Source: Elysia marginata (lineage: Eukaryota; Mollusca; Gastropoda; Plakobranchidae). Taken from it: a stretch of 24,544 nucleotides of DNA. The notes under the pieces were generated by a model. The model was not told the origin of the DNA. It was given only the letters and a program-made list of their open reading frames with translations, and ran no database searches. The stretch is from the NCBI GenBank assembly GCA_019649035.1, contig BMAT01010556.1, forward strand, positions 302,006 through 326,549, read 5' to 3'. Of the stretch, positions 1 to 11,609 are shown piece by piece (the stretch's first letter is position 1; every line of letters starts with the position of its first letter). The translations under genes were made by a program, and so were the position numbers.

Positions 1-2157
1 TTTAACTGAGCTTGAATGCTTAAAAAGTGCTCAGTGAAGTAGCATTCACTCAACCAAGTTTTCTTTTAGGTGTTTTTCTGGCATTCCATTCTTTTTCTTC
101 TCAACTTAGGCCACCATATTCTCAACCCATCCGATTCTTTTACACTGAAAGTATGCTTGCGTGAGAATGTGTCAGTTCACGGCCAAATACTCAAAACTGA
201 ACTCATCTCCCATCCCCTATGTTTAACACTACTGTGGAAAGGCCCTTTACATATAAAATGTTTTATAGATTGCTTATGTCCTACCTCACACCAAATATAG
301 GAATAGATGGATCAAAATGATAGTTATGCTTAAGTTTGTTTACCTTATTTGGGCTGGATGGTGTGGGGCTGTGACCGCCTGGTGCTTGCTGCAAACATAC
401 ACCAGGATCGATTTGAATTGTGCCAAAACGCGCGTCTTCAGTGCCGGGCGGTTTGTATGGGTAAACAGACTTTTTTAAGAGTCAAATTTTTTTAACATTT
501 GATTGTTGAACTCGAGCCTTACGATTAATGTCAGGCTATTTTAACACCAAAATAGCATATAAACATTTTGTTCTTGATTTTTCCTGAAACACGTGCATCT
601 CGATGGACAAAAACGGCACACAAATACAACAGCGGAAAAATAGAGGGACCCGCGGTGATTCTGCCTCAGAAGACAGAAAGAACATCCACTATAAGCATAG
701 GCGTTGACTTAAGAACATATCTATCTGCCTTGAGACCGCAGTCGAAACATTTGCTATGGCTATCTTTTTCCACCTTTCTCTGTCCTCCATTTCACAAACA
801 AGGTATTCCCGTGGTATTCTTGTGTCCTGTTCAAGTTGATCATAGTGTGTTCGTTGCTGTCCACCTACGCTTCTTTTCCCATGTTTAGGCTCTTATCGTA
901 TCAGTTCTTGTATAGTACTGTTTCTTTTTGTTCTCTGGCAGTGGCCGTTAAGTCTGAGGCGCATTTCCTTTACTGTGGTTGTAGTGCTTGGCGGTTTTAC
1001 CTTGCTGGCAAGGGCAAGGTCCTTATTTGGGAATAAAGAATAGCTCTTTAGATCTAGGGATTATAACTACTGACGTCTATAACAGTCTATAATGTAGAAT
1101 CTAGGTCAATTTGAAACATCTGCAGCGACCGCGGTATTATTTAATGATACAAGTTGTCCAGTTGTTATGTGAGTGGGCTGAGACCTATGAAACTGAAATT
1201 TATTGGATTCCGAGATTTTTAAGAAATTGTTTTATGTTATTTATTTAATTTGGTTCAATTCATCAGATGCTGGAGGCAAATTGAACCTCGAGTGTATTGA
1301 AATTAAACCGTAGCTTTGTGACAACATAAATTGAGTTATGTTTCTTTGAGTTACAGGGCAGTGCCGAAGTCTGCCATTTTATTCAGAATCATCGAGGTAG
1401 TTTAATTTAGCAAAAACATGATGACTAGGGCCTCCATAAATCTCCAATTCTCGTTTTGAAAGGGCCTGCTGTGCAAGTCACTTTTTACGCTCTTAAAAGC
1501 TTAAGAACTATGTTTTTAGGTAAAGTTGACAACTCACAAATAATTTTTGGCCTTCAGATGATGACATGGGGTCAACTTTAACTGACTCATGTTGCGAAAT
1601 GACATGAAACATTTTGAATCGCTCGGTAGACGCGAACAGGCTGATATCTTTTTTTGAAACATGGTGCAAAACTCAATCAGCCGGTTCACGGTGTCAACTT
1701 GTGGAGAAAACAGCCAAGGTGTCGGTTCGGTTCAACAACAGGTTCAATATTAACGTTACAACCTTTTGCCTGCTACAATGGCGCGAGCTGCTTTGTCAAT
1801 CATTATCTTATTCTTCATCAAAGTGTGTGATGAACCCTCAATTTTTTTTCTTCAGCCTCCTGAACCTTTTTTATCAAACCGACTAACAAAGATTACCGAT
1901 TTCAGTTCAATGATTTGTCGTCACACGGAAAGCTTCTCCAGATATACTTGGCTTAGACTTTTCTATCTTGGATTTTGATTTTTAAAAAACCATTACTATT
2001 TTTTTAAATATTGTTTTTTTTTTAATTTAAAAGCAATTTAATTTACCTATATCCTGATGTGAGTAGACTTTATCAAGCTATTTTGTTTTAATTCATCAAT
2101 TCAACTTTTGGTTATCGTGAAATACGCTCGTATTTTAGCTTTCTTTCTCAATTTTAG
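1..2157. other. Unassigned upstream region
   Basis: The open frames here (for example 568-888 and 1614-1886) show no recognisable protein domain and are not joined by convincing splice sites. The region may hold the promoter and a 5' untranslated exon of the sulfotransferase gene. I see no element that locates either. Confidence 0.5.
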
Positions 2158-2305
2158 GACGCTGTAGGCAAGTGATTTCTGTGTTTACAACAGCTCCGTA
2201 GCATCATGGCAGTCAGAACGACAGATCTCCAAGGAATTAGCAAGCTTTTGATAAAGATCGGCCCTTTGCTCTTCCTTTTTATGCTTTTCGTTGCTTTTAC
2301 AATAT
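2158..2305 (+). CDS. Sulfotransferase coding exon 1 with 5' UTR
   Basis: Coding begins at ATG 2206 and stops at 2305, where ATA T meets the consensus donor GTGAGT (phase 1). The exon encodes only the cytosolic tail and most of the membrane anchor. A pyrimidine-rich tract followed by TTTTAG at 2152-2157 looks like a 3' splice site. The ATG therefore probably lies in an internal exon, with a further untranslated exon upstream that I cannot place. Confidence 0.8.
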
Positions 2306-3828
2306 GTGAGTTTTAAAAATTTCTTATATTAATTATTGTATTTACAAATCAGTATGATTTTACATGAATTTTATAAATATTTCATATGTCTTCTTTCTAA
2401 CTTTTTAAAATCACGATCCAACTGTCTATCCCTCTTTCCATACATCCGTCAATCTAAAAATCTATCTATCTATACATACATATCTCTCTCTATTTATCTA
2501 TATGTTGTGTATCTAAATCTTAAGGGCCTACCTATTCATCTATTTGACACTAATGTCAATAAATTTCTTTATATTTTCGCCTGTTCGTTCATCCCACTGT
2601 TAATCTATATGTACAAGCGTCTTTAGATGTGAACGTCGCCCATGCGTGACTGTGTGTGTGTCTGGTTTTTAAATCATCATATAATGTGGAATGCATTGAT
2701 TATATTTTGATATATTAAAAAAAAACTGAACAATTGAGTTACATAAGTACGGCGTCGTGTTTGTGAATAAACATTATCAGATATTTACTTTCTGCCCTCC
2801 TTAGCTTCCAAAATGTGTGTATTTTTTATCAGAAACTTAATAACTAAGAGAGATATTGATATTCCAGACACGAACACAGACATGTCCTCAACAAGCACGA
2901 CAACGATTGCAGGAGAAAGTCTACATTTAACGAAAGAGAAAAGAAATTATCCTACCCATAACATCAAAACTATTGATGGACAACACGAAATCCGTGACAA
3001 ATTGCCAGCTTTGGATTCTGACCACTTGGGCTTGGGTCTTGATAACAACCAGTCGTCGTTGTTGTTGGTGACAATGGGAAGATCAGGGTCAACATTCACC
3101 TCTGCTATCATAAGTCACCACGAAGACGTCTTTTACACCAGCGAGCCTTTGCATGCTGTTGGCAAAGATATTTACAGCGAAGTAATATCGTGAGTAGGCT
3201 ATTTTTGTTTCAGTCTGAAAAATGTAAATAAAAACATCCCGGGAAGAAAGAGAAAATACGGTAGATGGTTCACCTAAGCAGGATTAATGTATTTTTTTCT
3301 TATTAAAGGAATTTGGGATGTTTTGTTTAGTTGCCATCAGTGGTTTTTAATGTATAAAAACAATAAATGGGAAATCAAATTCTTATATGTCCCAAGAACG
3401 ATAGAGGACGTTTTTCTTCAGTTGCTTTTGTAAATAATTATTGGTAGTAAAACTAGTATAGCTCACAAAATCTTGATTTTCGCCTCTCCGGTGCTGGAAG
3501 CTATGCTAGTAAAATTCAAAACCGTGGCGACAACTTTTTACATTAGTCAGTGTAACTTTCAAAAGTTTTGTTCTCTTTCTTGCCATCTATATCTTCCTGT
3601 ATCCTAAACCTCTCTTCCATCATAATCTTATTCTTTTTCCGACTGTCTGTCATGATAAAATATCTATTTCGATCATTCTTTGTACCTGAAACGCTTCTCT
3701 AGAGTTACATCTCTTCTTACAACTATCTTTTCTTGTTGGCTATCTTTCTCATTATCTCTAATTCAACTTCCCTAAATTCTTGGTCTTAACTTAGTCTGTT
3801 CTCCTCCCCCCCTCCAACTTTCCTCTCT

Positions 3829-3881
<53 letters not shown>

Positions 3882-6479
3882 ACCCCCTTCCATCCCTTCA
3901 AAACGTATCGATTATCGTGTACTTATAGCACTTATCATATTCTTTGTCTACCGTGGCAAGTTCTTTATATATGAAGACTATAAAGTGTAACACCAATCCC
4001 AAAATTTTCCCTTGCAGGCTCGAAACAACACAGAAAGCCCAAGATGCAGTAGACGCGTTCCTTACATGCGATTTCCGCAAAATGGATTCCAATCTCTTCC
4101 GTTCGAAGTTGTTTCTTAACAGCAAGTCAACAGAAAACATCTACAAATGTCTTCAAAGCCAGGTCACAGCATATCAATAAATGAACGAATTAATTCTTTC
4201 TGTTAACATTATTTTGAAATTATATTGAGAAGCATTTTGGAAAGTGTTTTAACGTAGTCAAGGCTTTATCACCTAGTTAATTCATTAGGTAGTTTGTTAG
4301 TTTTGTTGAAATTGGTAAAACTGTCTCTTGGGCACCAAATAGTTACAGATTATAGCATGAGAAGATCAGTTAAAGCCGTTTCATCAAAGTTCATTAAACT
4401 CAGTGCCACTACATTGCAAACAAATTACGTGAAGTATGAATTGACCACTAACAACAACTAAATATATGCCCAATGCAAGTATTCTCATTTGAATGTATCC
4501 TTATCTTTACCAGAAATCGAGCTCTTACGATTATGTCGCCTGCTTCATCACATTGATGCACCAGTGTTCTCAGAAACGGTTGCATTTCGTAAAAACCATT
4601 CGCTACCGATTAGAGTGGGTGAGAGGAGCGATGCGGAGAAATCCAAAACTCAAAGTGCTCTTTCTCGTCAGGTGGGTTATTAATTTCATTAAGTTTAAAC
4701 TTATGTAGCCTAAATGTATCATTTACATTTGCATTTATTTAAACGGCTCTTTACCTTTCTTTCAAAACTTTCCATCTCATCTTATTCACCTTTATTAAAT
4801 ATCTTAAATTTAGTTTTAATGGCTGAGTGAAGCATGAGGAAAATATAGCAAAACTAGACTAAGAGCAGAGGGGCGTATACTAAGTCTCTGTTTTCAGCGG
4901 GTTGTGGGCAGTTTAGTGACTGCAATCAGTGTACCTCATGTAGGCCATGTACTTAAGGGTACTACGATAATGTCGCCAATCTTCAACATAAAGTCAGTAA
5001 GGTCAAAAACTGTCTACAGTGCCATTGTTAATATTCTGCAAGCACTCGAACTCGATAAAATTTCTTTTTCTATTAAACACTGCCGAGTTTGAATTTCGCC
5101 ATAGTGCTGCTAATATTGCCCAAGTCCGACTTAGGCAGAAATAGAATCTTTGCATTTTTAGTACAAATTATCATCTTTTTCATCATGTGATAATTTTTTT
5201 AAAGTACAAGACCGTTTTTATAATTAATTCTTTTCATTTTCCTCTTAACTCAAATTCGATTTTCTCTACTTGGCCAGCAATGGCTTATATGATATTGGCA
5301 GCACAATAACGAACTGTTTCCTTTTCCAAGCGTCAAGTTTCTTTATTTCTTTTTGTCCTAATGGCCGTAAATTGTTTATGGGTTACCAATTACCAAAAGT
5401 ATACATAAGTTAATGCCTGCGTTTTCTATTCATCTGTCATTTCGCTTCACAGGTACAGATAGTTTAAGGTCAGTGTCAAACACTTTTCTTGTCAAGTTAC
5501 TGTTGCCCATTTAGCTTGGTTTCAAAAATCGCGGATCCTAGTTTACTACTTCATTTTTTTTAGAAATGAGAGTGTGCAAACCCTGTCTCAATTTCAATCT
5601 TACTGCGAAAAATGACCTAATGCATATACCATGGGTACCGATAATGCGGGTTCTGTAGCCAAGCCAATGATCATTTATTTATGGATAAGAGGCCCCCCTC
5701 CCGTTCTTTTAACATTAAAATGCACCAGTTTAATATTCTAAACTGAATATATTTTCTCCAGTTTGGCACGGCATAGGGTTTAATATTCATGGCTATTTCG
5801 TAAGTAACAAATTTAAAGTATTCCTGGACTGCAAACGTCGAGTTGAGTTTTACTGTACATTTTGTGTAAAAGTACGAAATGCATTTGTTCTTTTTTGCTC
5901 CACCTTTCTAGAGATTTCAGAGCCACTTTGTATTCTCAAGCAGCCACATTTGAAACATTTAATATGACTATTGACGGCGAAAGACGGGCCAGGCTAATAT
6001 GCGCTTCGCTGGAAACCAACGCCAGGGAACTGGAGACCCTTTTGAAACTGTATCGTGGAAGAATCCGCGTCATCAGATACGAGGATGGGTGCCTGAACCC
6101 TGTGGCATACGCCAAGAACATCTACTCATTCGCAGGCTTGCAGTTCAGCAAGGCTACAGAAGCGTATATAAAAAGTATCACGCAGTCGAAAAAATCTGAA
6201 AAATTTGTTTCAGATAAATTTAAAGTTGAGCGATCCAATGCTGTGGAGACAATGAACAAGTGGAGACATTTCGCGAATTTCAACCTCGTTCAGAAAATCG
6301 ACAGGGTGTGTGCAAAAGCGGATGTAATTTTTGGCTATAAGCCTGTGAAAAGTGCAAAGCAGCTGCAATCAAATAATTTCTCTTTAATTAAGAATCCAAA
6401 TCTTTCTAAAGGCCTCTATCATTTTGTTACAAATAGATTACAAAGAGATATCTCAAGGAACAGTGAAAATGAGAGCTAA
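2206..6479 (+). CDS. Carbohydrate-type sulfotransferase, five coding exons, 451 aa, type II membrane protein
   Basis: The product is predicted to transfer sulfate from PAPS to a glycan in the Golgi lumen. Five exons (2206-2305, 2805-3189, 4018-4162, 4514-4671, 5912-6479; intron phases 1, 2, 0, 2) join without a stop. Residues ~18-42 are hydrophobic (IGPLLFLFMLFVAFTI), giving a signal anchor, and a Ser/Thr-rich stem follows. The 5'-phosphosulfate loop is LLLVTMGRSGSTF (P-loop residues ~125-131), and the 3'-phosphate site is KVLFLVRDFRATLYS (~257-271). Further family landmarks are VKTIRYRLEW, VIRYEDGCLNPVAYAKNIY (RYEDG 318-322), W380 and FGYKP (~403-407). The ATG has A at -3, G at +4 and an in-frame TGA at 2173-2175. 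The fold resembles CHST1/3-type Gal/GlcNAc/GalNAc 6-O-sulfotransferases, but I cannot name the substrate or ortholog. The 3' motif departs from the usual RDPRA..SR. Confidence 0.9.
2447..2505. repeat. Imperfect CTAT/CATA/CT simple repeat
   Basis: Interrupted runs of CTAT, ATACATAC and TCTCTCTC lie in intron 1 of the sulfotransferase gene. This is low-complexity sequence with no coding content. Confidence 0.75.
2805..3189 (+). CDS. Sulfotransferase coding exon 2
   Basis: The acceptor is a pyrimidine run ending in CCTTAG at 2804. The split codon T|CT gives Ser34, and the frame then runs through SKMCVFFIRNL. The exon carries the end of the anchor, the stem (residues ~43-117) and the 5'-PAPS loop GRSGSTF. 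It ends ATA TC|GTGAGT (phase 2). Skipping the donor meets a stop immediately (TCG TGA). Confidence 0.88.
3832..3882. repeat. (TC)n microsatellite
   Basis: About 50 bp of TC dinucleotides have one TT interruption near 3871. The array lies in intron 2 of the sulfotransferase gene, about 135 bp before the exon 3 acceptor at 4017. Confidence 0.95.
4018..4162 (+). CDS. Sulfotransferase coding exon 3
   Basis: The acceptor CCCTTGCAG ends at 4017. The first G completes the Ser codon left by exon 2, and 48 codons follow, from LETTQKAQDAV to NIYKCLQSQ. The donor CAG|GTCACA is weak, but it is the choice that meets exon 4 in phase. This linker between the two PAPS motifs is poorly conserved in the family, so phase supports the exon more than similarity does. 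Confidence 0.75.
4514..4671 (+). CDS. Sulfotransferase coding exon 4
   Basis: The acceptor TTTACCAG ends at 4513 and is read in phase 0 as KSSSYDYVACF. The exon includes FVKTIRYRLEWVRG and NPKLKVLFLV, the family's block just before the 3'-phosphate motif. It ends GTC AG|GTGGGT (phase 2), so the motif arginine codon is split between exons 4 and 5. Confidence 0.88.
5912..6479 (+). CDS. Sulfotransferase terminal coding exon 5
   Basis: The acceptor CCACCTTTCTAG ends at 5911. The A at 5912 completes the split Arg codon, and DFRATLYSQ completes the 3'-phosphate motif. The exon also carries LICASLETN, the RYEDG block, the NAVETMNKWRHF segment and VIFGYKPV, in the order usual for the family. The coding sequence closes with TAA at 6477-6479, after a poorly conserved tail of ~45 residues. 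Confidence 0.9.
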
Positions 6480-6574
6480 AGCAATGAGATACCGTACAGC
6501 ATAAAAAACCTTATATTCTAATTCTAAGCAAGATTTGATAATGACATACTCAAAGTATGTGTACCCGGTATTAG

Positions 6575-6580
6575 AATAAA
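6575..6580 (+). terminator. Poly(A) signal AATAAA of the sulfotransferase gene
   Basis: This is the first canonical AATAAA after the stop codon, about 95 nt downstream, and implies a short 3' UTR. The cleavage site cannot be fixed from sequence alone. Confidence 0.6.
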
Positions 6581-9500
6581 ATGGTTATGGAGAAGAAGAA
6601 AAACGTTGATGAGAAGGGCTCAGTAAGCTATTTAAATCGAACAATATTAATTTTTTATGTATAGCAGTGGAGCTTGGGTTTGATTTACTAGGAATTATAG
6701 AATTAGATACTAAAACGTGCAATTTCCATTATTTGAAATCTACTTTGAGGGTCAATCTAAATGAAGACTCAGAAGACCAAAAAAAAACTTTTTTGCAAAA
6801 GTTTGTCATAATAATATCACTTAGTTATGGGACTACTTTTGGCGGTTTTGAACATTCAGTCTAAATTGATAAGTAACCATCAAATAATTCCCTCGTAGGG
6901 TTACCGCGTTCAAAATAATTAAGACGGAGGCCCTTTACCACCATTGATAGTATAGGCTTTGCTTAAACTCAGGCAAAGAAATTTAAACAATACACTGTAC
7001 AGTGGAGTCTTAAATCATGCCTTGGACCAGGTAAATATCATATTTTGTGTGAGATTTATACATGTAAAGATATCCATTTAAGAGGATTTTAAGGCACGAA
7101 AGAAAATTCTACTCATGTTATAGAATAAAAAGATAACTAGCAACGAGAACTTAGCTGTAAACGGTAGGTCCCTTTGTCCATTAGACTTTTCCCCTGTTTA
7201 ATTTGAAACCGATGCTATGATCCGCTGTTGTGGAATTTTTAGCTTCAGATGTATACAATCAATTTTAGCTTACTACAATTTCTGTGTAAAGAGTAATTTT
7301 GGAGTTCATGATTATAGGACAAACGTGCAATGTAAATTTTAGTCATTTCGGCATTGGATCTGTAATTATATACAACATTAAGTTGCCAGATAGACACAAA
7401 CCCCATATTCGGATCCATATCCCAGTAGAACAAAATCTTCGATAAAAAGGAATCAGATTTACATGTATTTTACTCAGGTTGTTACAACTGGTTCGCCCTA
7501 TTCTTACTAGTAATAGTTACAGACACTGAAAAAACTCAATTGTTTGGGACAAAACAACTTCTATGTAAGCTTTGCCCAAAAACTGTTTCTCATAAACCCA
7601 ATAACATAATATGTACTTTGAAGAAATGTAACTGCTAGTGCTAAGGAGCAAGAAAATCCTCTAACGTTTCTATAGGCCTCCACAAAAATTTTAATTTCAA
7701 AATAAAACACTTGAACGTCATCAGCTTTCAATTATCAATTTCAAACCTAACAAACCCAAAGAGAAAAAAAAGAAGCCTTACACTCTGAGTACTTTGAATT
7801 GCATGATATTTGTAACTTTGAGACTTTTCACTGTACATAAACTGATCTTTGCTCTCCTGAAGTCTAGCTTAAGAGCTTCGCACATCTATCCAGACAGATC
7901 GAGTGGGCGCAGTTATTTTAACTGCTTAAGTACTTTATGTTGTGTATGTATTGCATTGTATCAATCATGTAAAACAAGGTAGCGATCTTAAGAAAAGAGA
8001 CAACTACATGTGTACATTATTACATCTCAAAATGTATACTATAAAATATAGAAAAGTATGTCTTGCGTTTTGCAGCTGTTTTTCGTTTCTCCTTCACCTT
8101 TATTTTTAACAAGCCGAGTTTTATCTTTAAAGTTTAATACCGTATACGAGTACATAATTGTCCTAGAATTTGAAATGGGGAAACGGTTTGTTGCAATTCT
8201 TACACCTGCAGCTTCACTTTAAACATTAACAGATAAAGACATTTTTGTCTCTCAAACTTTTTATCAGGCCTACCTGCCGTTGTAATGTGCCACACAGCAT
8301 CTCATTGGTAAATAATAATAATATGTGCGAAACGTGAACGCACAATTTTAGTTTCCATGATCTATTTTTTTTCAATTACCGGGTATAAATTTAAAAAAAT
8401 TAGATATCAGTTATGACCTTCATCAAGTCTACAGAATTTTCTTGGTTTTGCAAACTAGACTTTGATGTGATAGAATTTAAAAATACCTTAATGATCAATC
8501 CCTTTTCCATAAAAATGGATGGGTGCAGATATTGCTTAATTTTTGTTTTTTATTTTAAGTTTTTTTTTTGTCATGATTATGAGATTAATAACAATAAACA
8601 TTTATAATGCTGTAAAAAAGGTCATGTTCTGTAGGATGTGGTGGACAACATATTTTAAGACGTAGCAAAAAAAAATAAGCTCTTACCTAGTACTCCTCTC
8701 GAATTTCTTTAAAAGAAGACCTCACGGCTAAAACGAAATGAAGGAAAAAACATAATTGAAAATTTGTCGACTGTGATGGCGGACAAAAATTTTGTGGCGC
8801 TTTATACATTTCTTGGTGAATTTGTTTAAATTTATGACAAGCATTATGATGCAATTTAATCTCAAAGTCATAACATCACATAATTATGACAGTATCGTTA
8901 ATTTCTATGTTATTTCTAAAATTTCTTTGACGCCTATCACAAACAACAGATTTACGACGTTTTGTCTCAGCCCGTTAATTATGCTTGTGATTGTCGATGT
9001 CAAGCTACAAAAAATCCTTTGAAAATGGAATGTAGGAATCTCCACTTTGTTCTCTCTTTTGGAAGGCAATGCTGAAATAGTGTCAAAAATATACATGTAC
9101 CGATTATGGTATTAAGGTAAAACACAAGAATGCAATCCCTCATTTTAATGTGTATTACTAGAGTTCATGTACAGAACAAGGACATCTACCGTAGTATGTG
9201 CTTAATGAGAAATAAGAAGATAGAGACGTTTTAGATGGAGTACTTTTTCATACTCCAAAAAGTCCAACGGTTTTGTAAGAGATCATCCCTTGGTAATTTT
9301 TTTGCCTATGATACGATTAGCTTCACTCTAACCAGAGTTCAAAATAGATATATACCAATGTACATGTAGCTCATGAAATGCTTTCTAAAAACTTAATTTC
9401 GCCACTACCTTTTTACACATACATTATTTGTCCTAATAACTGCAAAACTTGTTGAAACTATGCTTTATACACCTACGAATTAGTGAATTATGTTATGAAT

Positions 9501-11404
9501 TGATATGATTGGATGAGTGCTCTTGGATTCATAACAATTATATTAAAAGAGATATTTCAGCAATCTCTGGTATTATGCTATACAATGTAGTATAAGATGA
9601 TTTTGGATAAAATTCTTTTTTTTTTTACTCTGATTGTCTTTGATACGCATGTAACTTCTAAGCTAATGCACATATAAATCGAATTAAAAGTTATATATGT
9701 ATATACACACACCCATATTTATAATAAAATATATTTGTGTGTGTTGCCAAGTTGGGTTCAACTACATTTTATCGTCTGGCGTCTCAAAAATCAAAAGACT
9801 TTAGAGTAATAGATCAAGAATTTTAGTTTTAAAATTACAGAATAGGACTTATGATGAAGCCACATGCCCAATATCATCAAAGTGAAGGTTTCATCTTTCA
9901 TCCAAAAAATCTAGTATTACTTGCTAGATGGTTTTGATGTAAGGTGGAATCTAGATGATTTAAACAGATCCAGGCCAAAGTAAGTTATTAACTTTTCATG
10001 CAATATGGTGATTTTAACCATTTTTCTGTATTTGAAAATATAAAGAAAAAACTATGACAAGTGCAAGGGGGTTGATCTAGAGCAAGGATTTCCTTAACAA
10101 GGTGTTGTACATGTAATTAAGTAGATTCTATGGTATAGAAGAATCTCTAATATAGAAATAGTACACTAAATCTGTTTTGAGCTGAACACGTAAAGGTATT
10201 GAATGCAGGTAATGGGGAAAAGGCGTCATAAAGTTTATATTATAGAAAGGTAACAATTGTTACAAGTTTATGCTACCTGTACAAATCAAAAGCCTGTTAG
10301 TTCATTTGTGTTTGGTGGGTTTTTTTTAGCTGATTGTTCCTTTATTTTTATTAAAACTTTTTTGTATAGAATAAAATTGCTTATAGTTACAATAATACAT
10401 ACATATACAATTTAACAAAAATAAAGTAATGAAAAATAATATAAGTAAAATGTTGCATGAAAAGAGCTTTATTGCACCAATGAAGATCAAATTCAAACAA
10501 TCAAGAGATGATTACTAATATATCATTCTTGTTTTGTTTAGCTTAAAAAAATCTCTCTTCAAAGTTCCATTATTTATGCACATTTTAGATGAACATGTTT
10601 TCTCTCAAGCACATGGATACAAACTCAGTCTTGTACATACAGATATACTTCTGAAGAAGAAATTAGCAAATTTACCCTATCATTGTGCATTACAGAAAGA
10701 TTAATTGCTTTGAAAGTAAAACGCACAGTGCACTTTTGTTATTTGAAGTGTAATCTTAAAAAGTAAAAATCTAACACATGTAGCTGATTTCAGTCACAGT
10801 AATATTATTGTTGGTGTAAAATCTAGACACTTCTGACATTCTCGCCAATGGAAGGACAATTAATGTGTATCTAACATGCACCACACTGAAAACAAACAAC
10901 TTGTGTCATAACATATATCGTATTAAAATTGTGTTTTGATTCATTTTTTGAATGATGGTAAATGAACAACAAAATGAAAACAAGTTGACTGCCACTGTGC
11001 AACTTAACTGTTCATTAGTTACCTGTAAAATAAATCATTAATAGTACTAGTAGGCCTACATGTACATGTAAAATAAAAGTATGGGCATTGGAGTTTTTTA
11101 GGGTATTTTTTGGCTCACTATTGACCAGATACAAAAAAAAAATTAGGAAGTATTTCTTATTTTTCTTCATTGTTATTTGTATTGAAGCTTTATTATTTTG
11201 AAAATTAAATAAACAAACATGTACTATCTTTTTAATAGAATCTTGTGAAAAAATTTAACATGCATGTTCATTTGTGTGTGAACAAAAAGTGCAACATTAG
11301 CATACAGGAGGAGGCGGACGAGGGTTTACAATATTTTAGTAAGGCAATGGTATACAATGTGCAATAAATTTATGAAGGGATGAAGAGGAACATAAATATT
11401 GTAC
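6581..11404. other. AT-rich intergenic interval between convergent genes
   Basis: I see no exon with a recognisable domain on either strand. Open frames such as 6667-6864, 7794-7982 and 8792-9022 are short, low-complexity and without family resemblance. The interval may include the distal 3' UTR of EMC6, because further TTTATT words (AATAAA on the minus strand) occur at 11189 and 10468. TACATGTA recurs at 7059, 7460, 9092, 9361, 10108 and 11057. Confidence 0.6.
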
Positions 11405-11410
11405 TTTATT
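11405..11410 (-). terminator. EMC6: Candidate poly(A) signal of EMC6
   Basis: TTTATT on the plus strand reads AATAAA on the minus strand, about 170 nt beyond the EMC6 stop. It is the nearest canonical signal found. Others at 11189-11194 and 10468-10473 would give longer 3' UTRs. Confidence 0.5.
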
Positions 11411-11578
11411 ACCAATTTCATACATTAAGAAGGTGACCACAAACATCATGTAAAATAGAAAAAAACCAACATCCTCCTATGTTAACACACAAAATTTTCT
11501 GTGGAATGCCCTTGACATCAGCTTGAAATTTTTAAAATAAATAATACACACTAGTCAGTAATTGTAAACACTCAGATC

Positions 11579-11609
11579 TCAGTAGACATGAACCATCCCG
11601 TACAAAAAT
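11579..11609 (-). CDS. EMC6: EMC6 terminal coding exon 5
   Basis: The acceptor TTTTCTTTTCAG is followed by A, completing the Thr codon, then FLYGMVHVY and TGA at 11581-11579. This is the near-invariant C-terminus of EMC6. Confidence 0.95.

Noticed and set aside
568..888. 106-aa open frame on the plus strand near the left end
   Set aside because: No recognisable domain, no good start context, and an overlapping second frame with equal claim. It looks like chance.
3898..4140. 80-aa minus-strand frame over sulfotransferase exon 3
   Set aside because: It is antisense to a supported exon and has no family resemblance.
5936..6199. Open frames on both strands within sulfotransferase exon 5
   Set aside because: They are shadows of the conserved sulfotransferase frame.
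9701..9744. Possible hairpin between CACACAC and GTGTGTG arms
   Set aside because: The arms pair over only 8-9 bases of dinucleotide repeat, as expected by chance in low-complexity AT-rich DNA.
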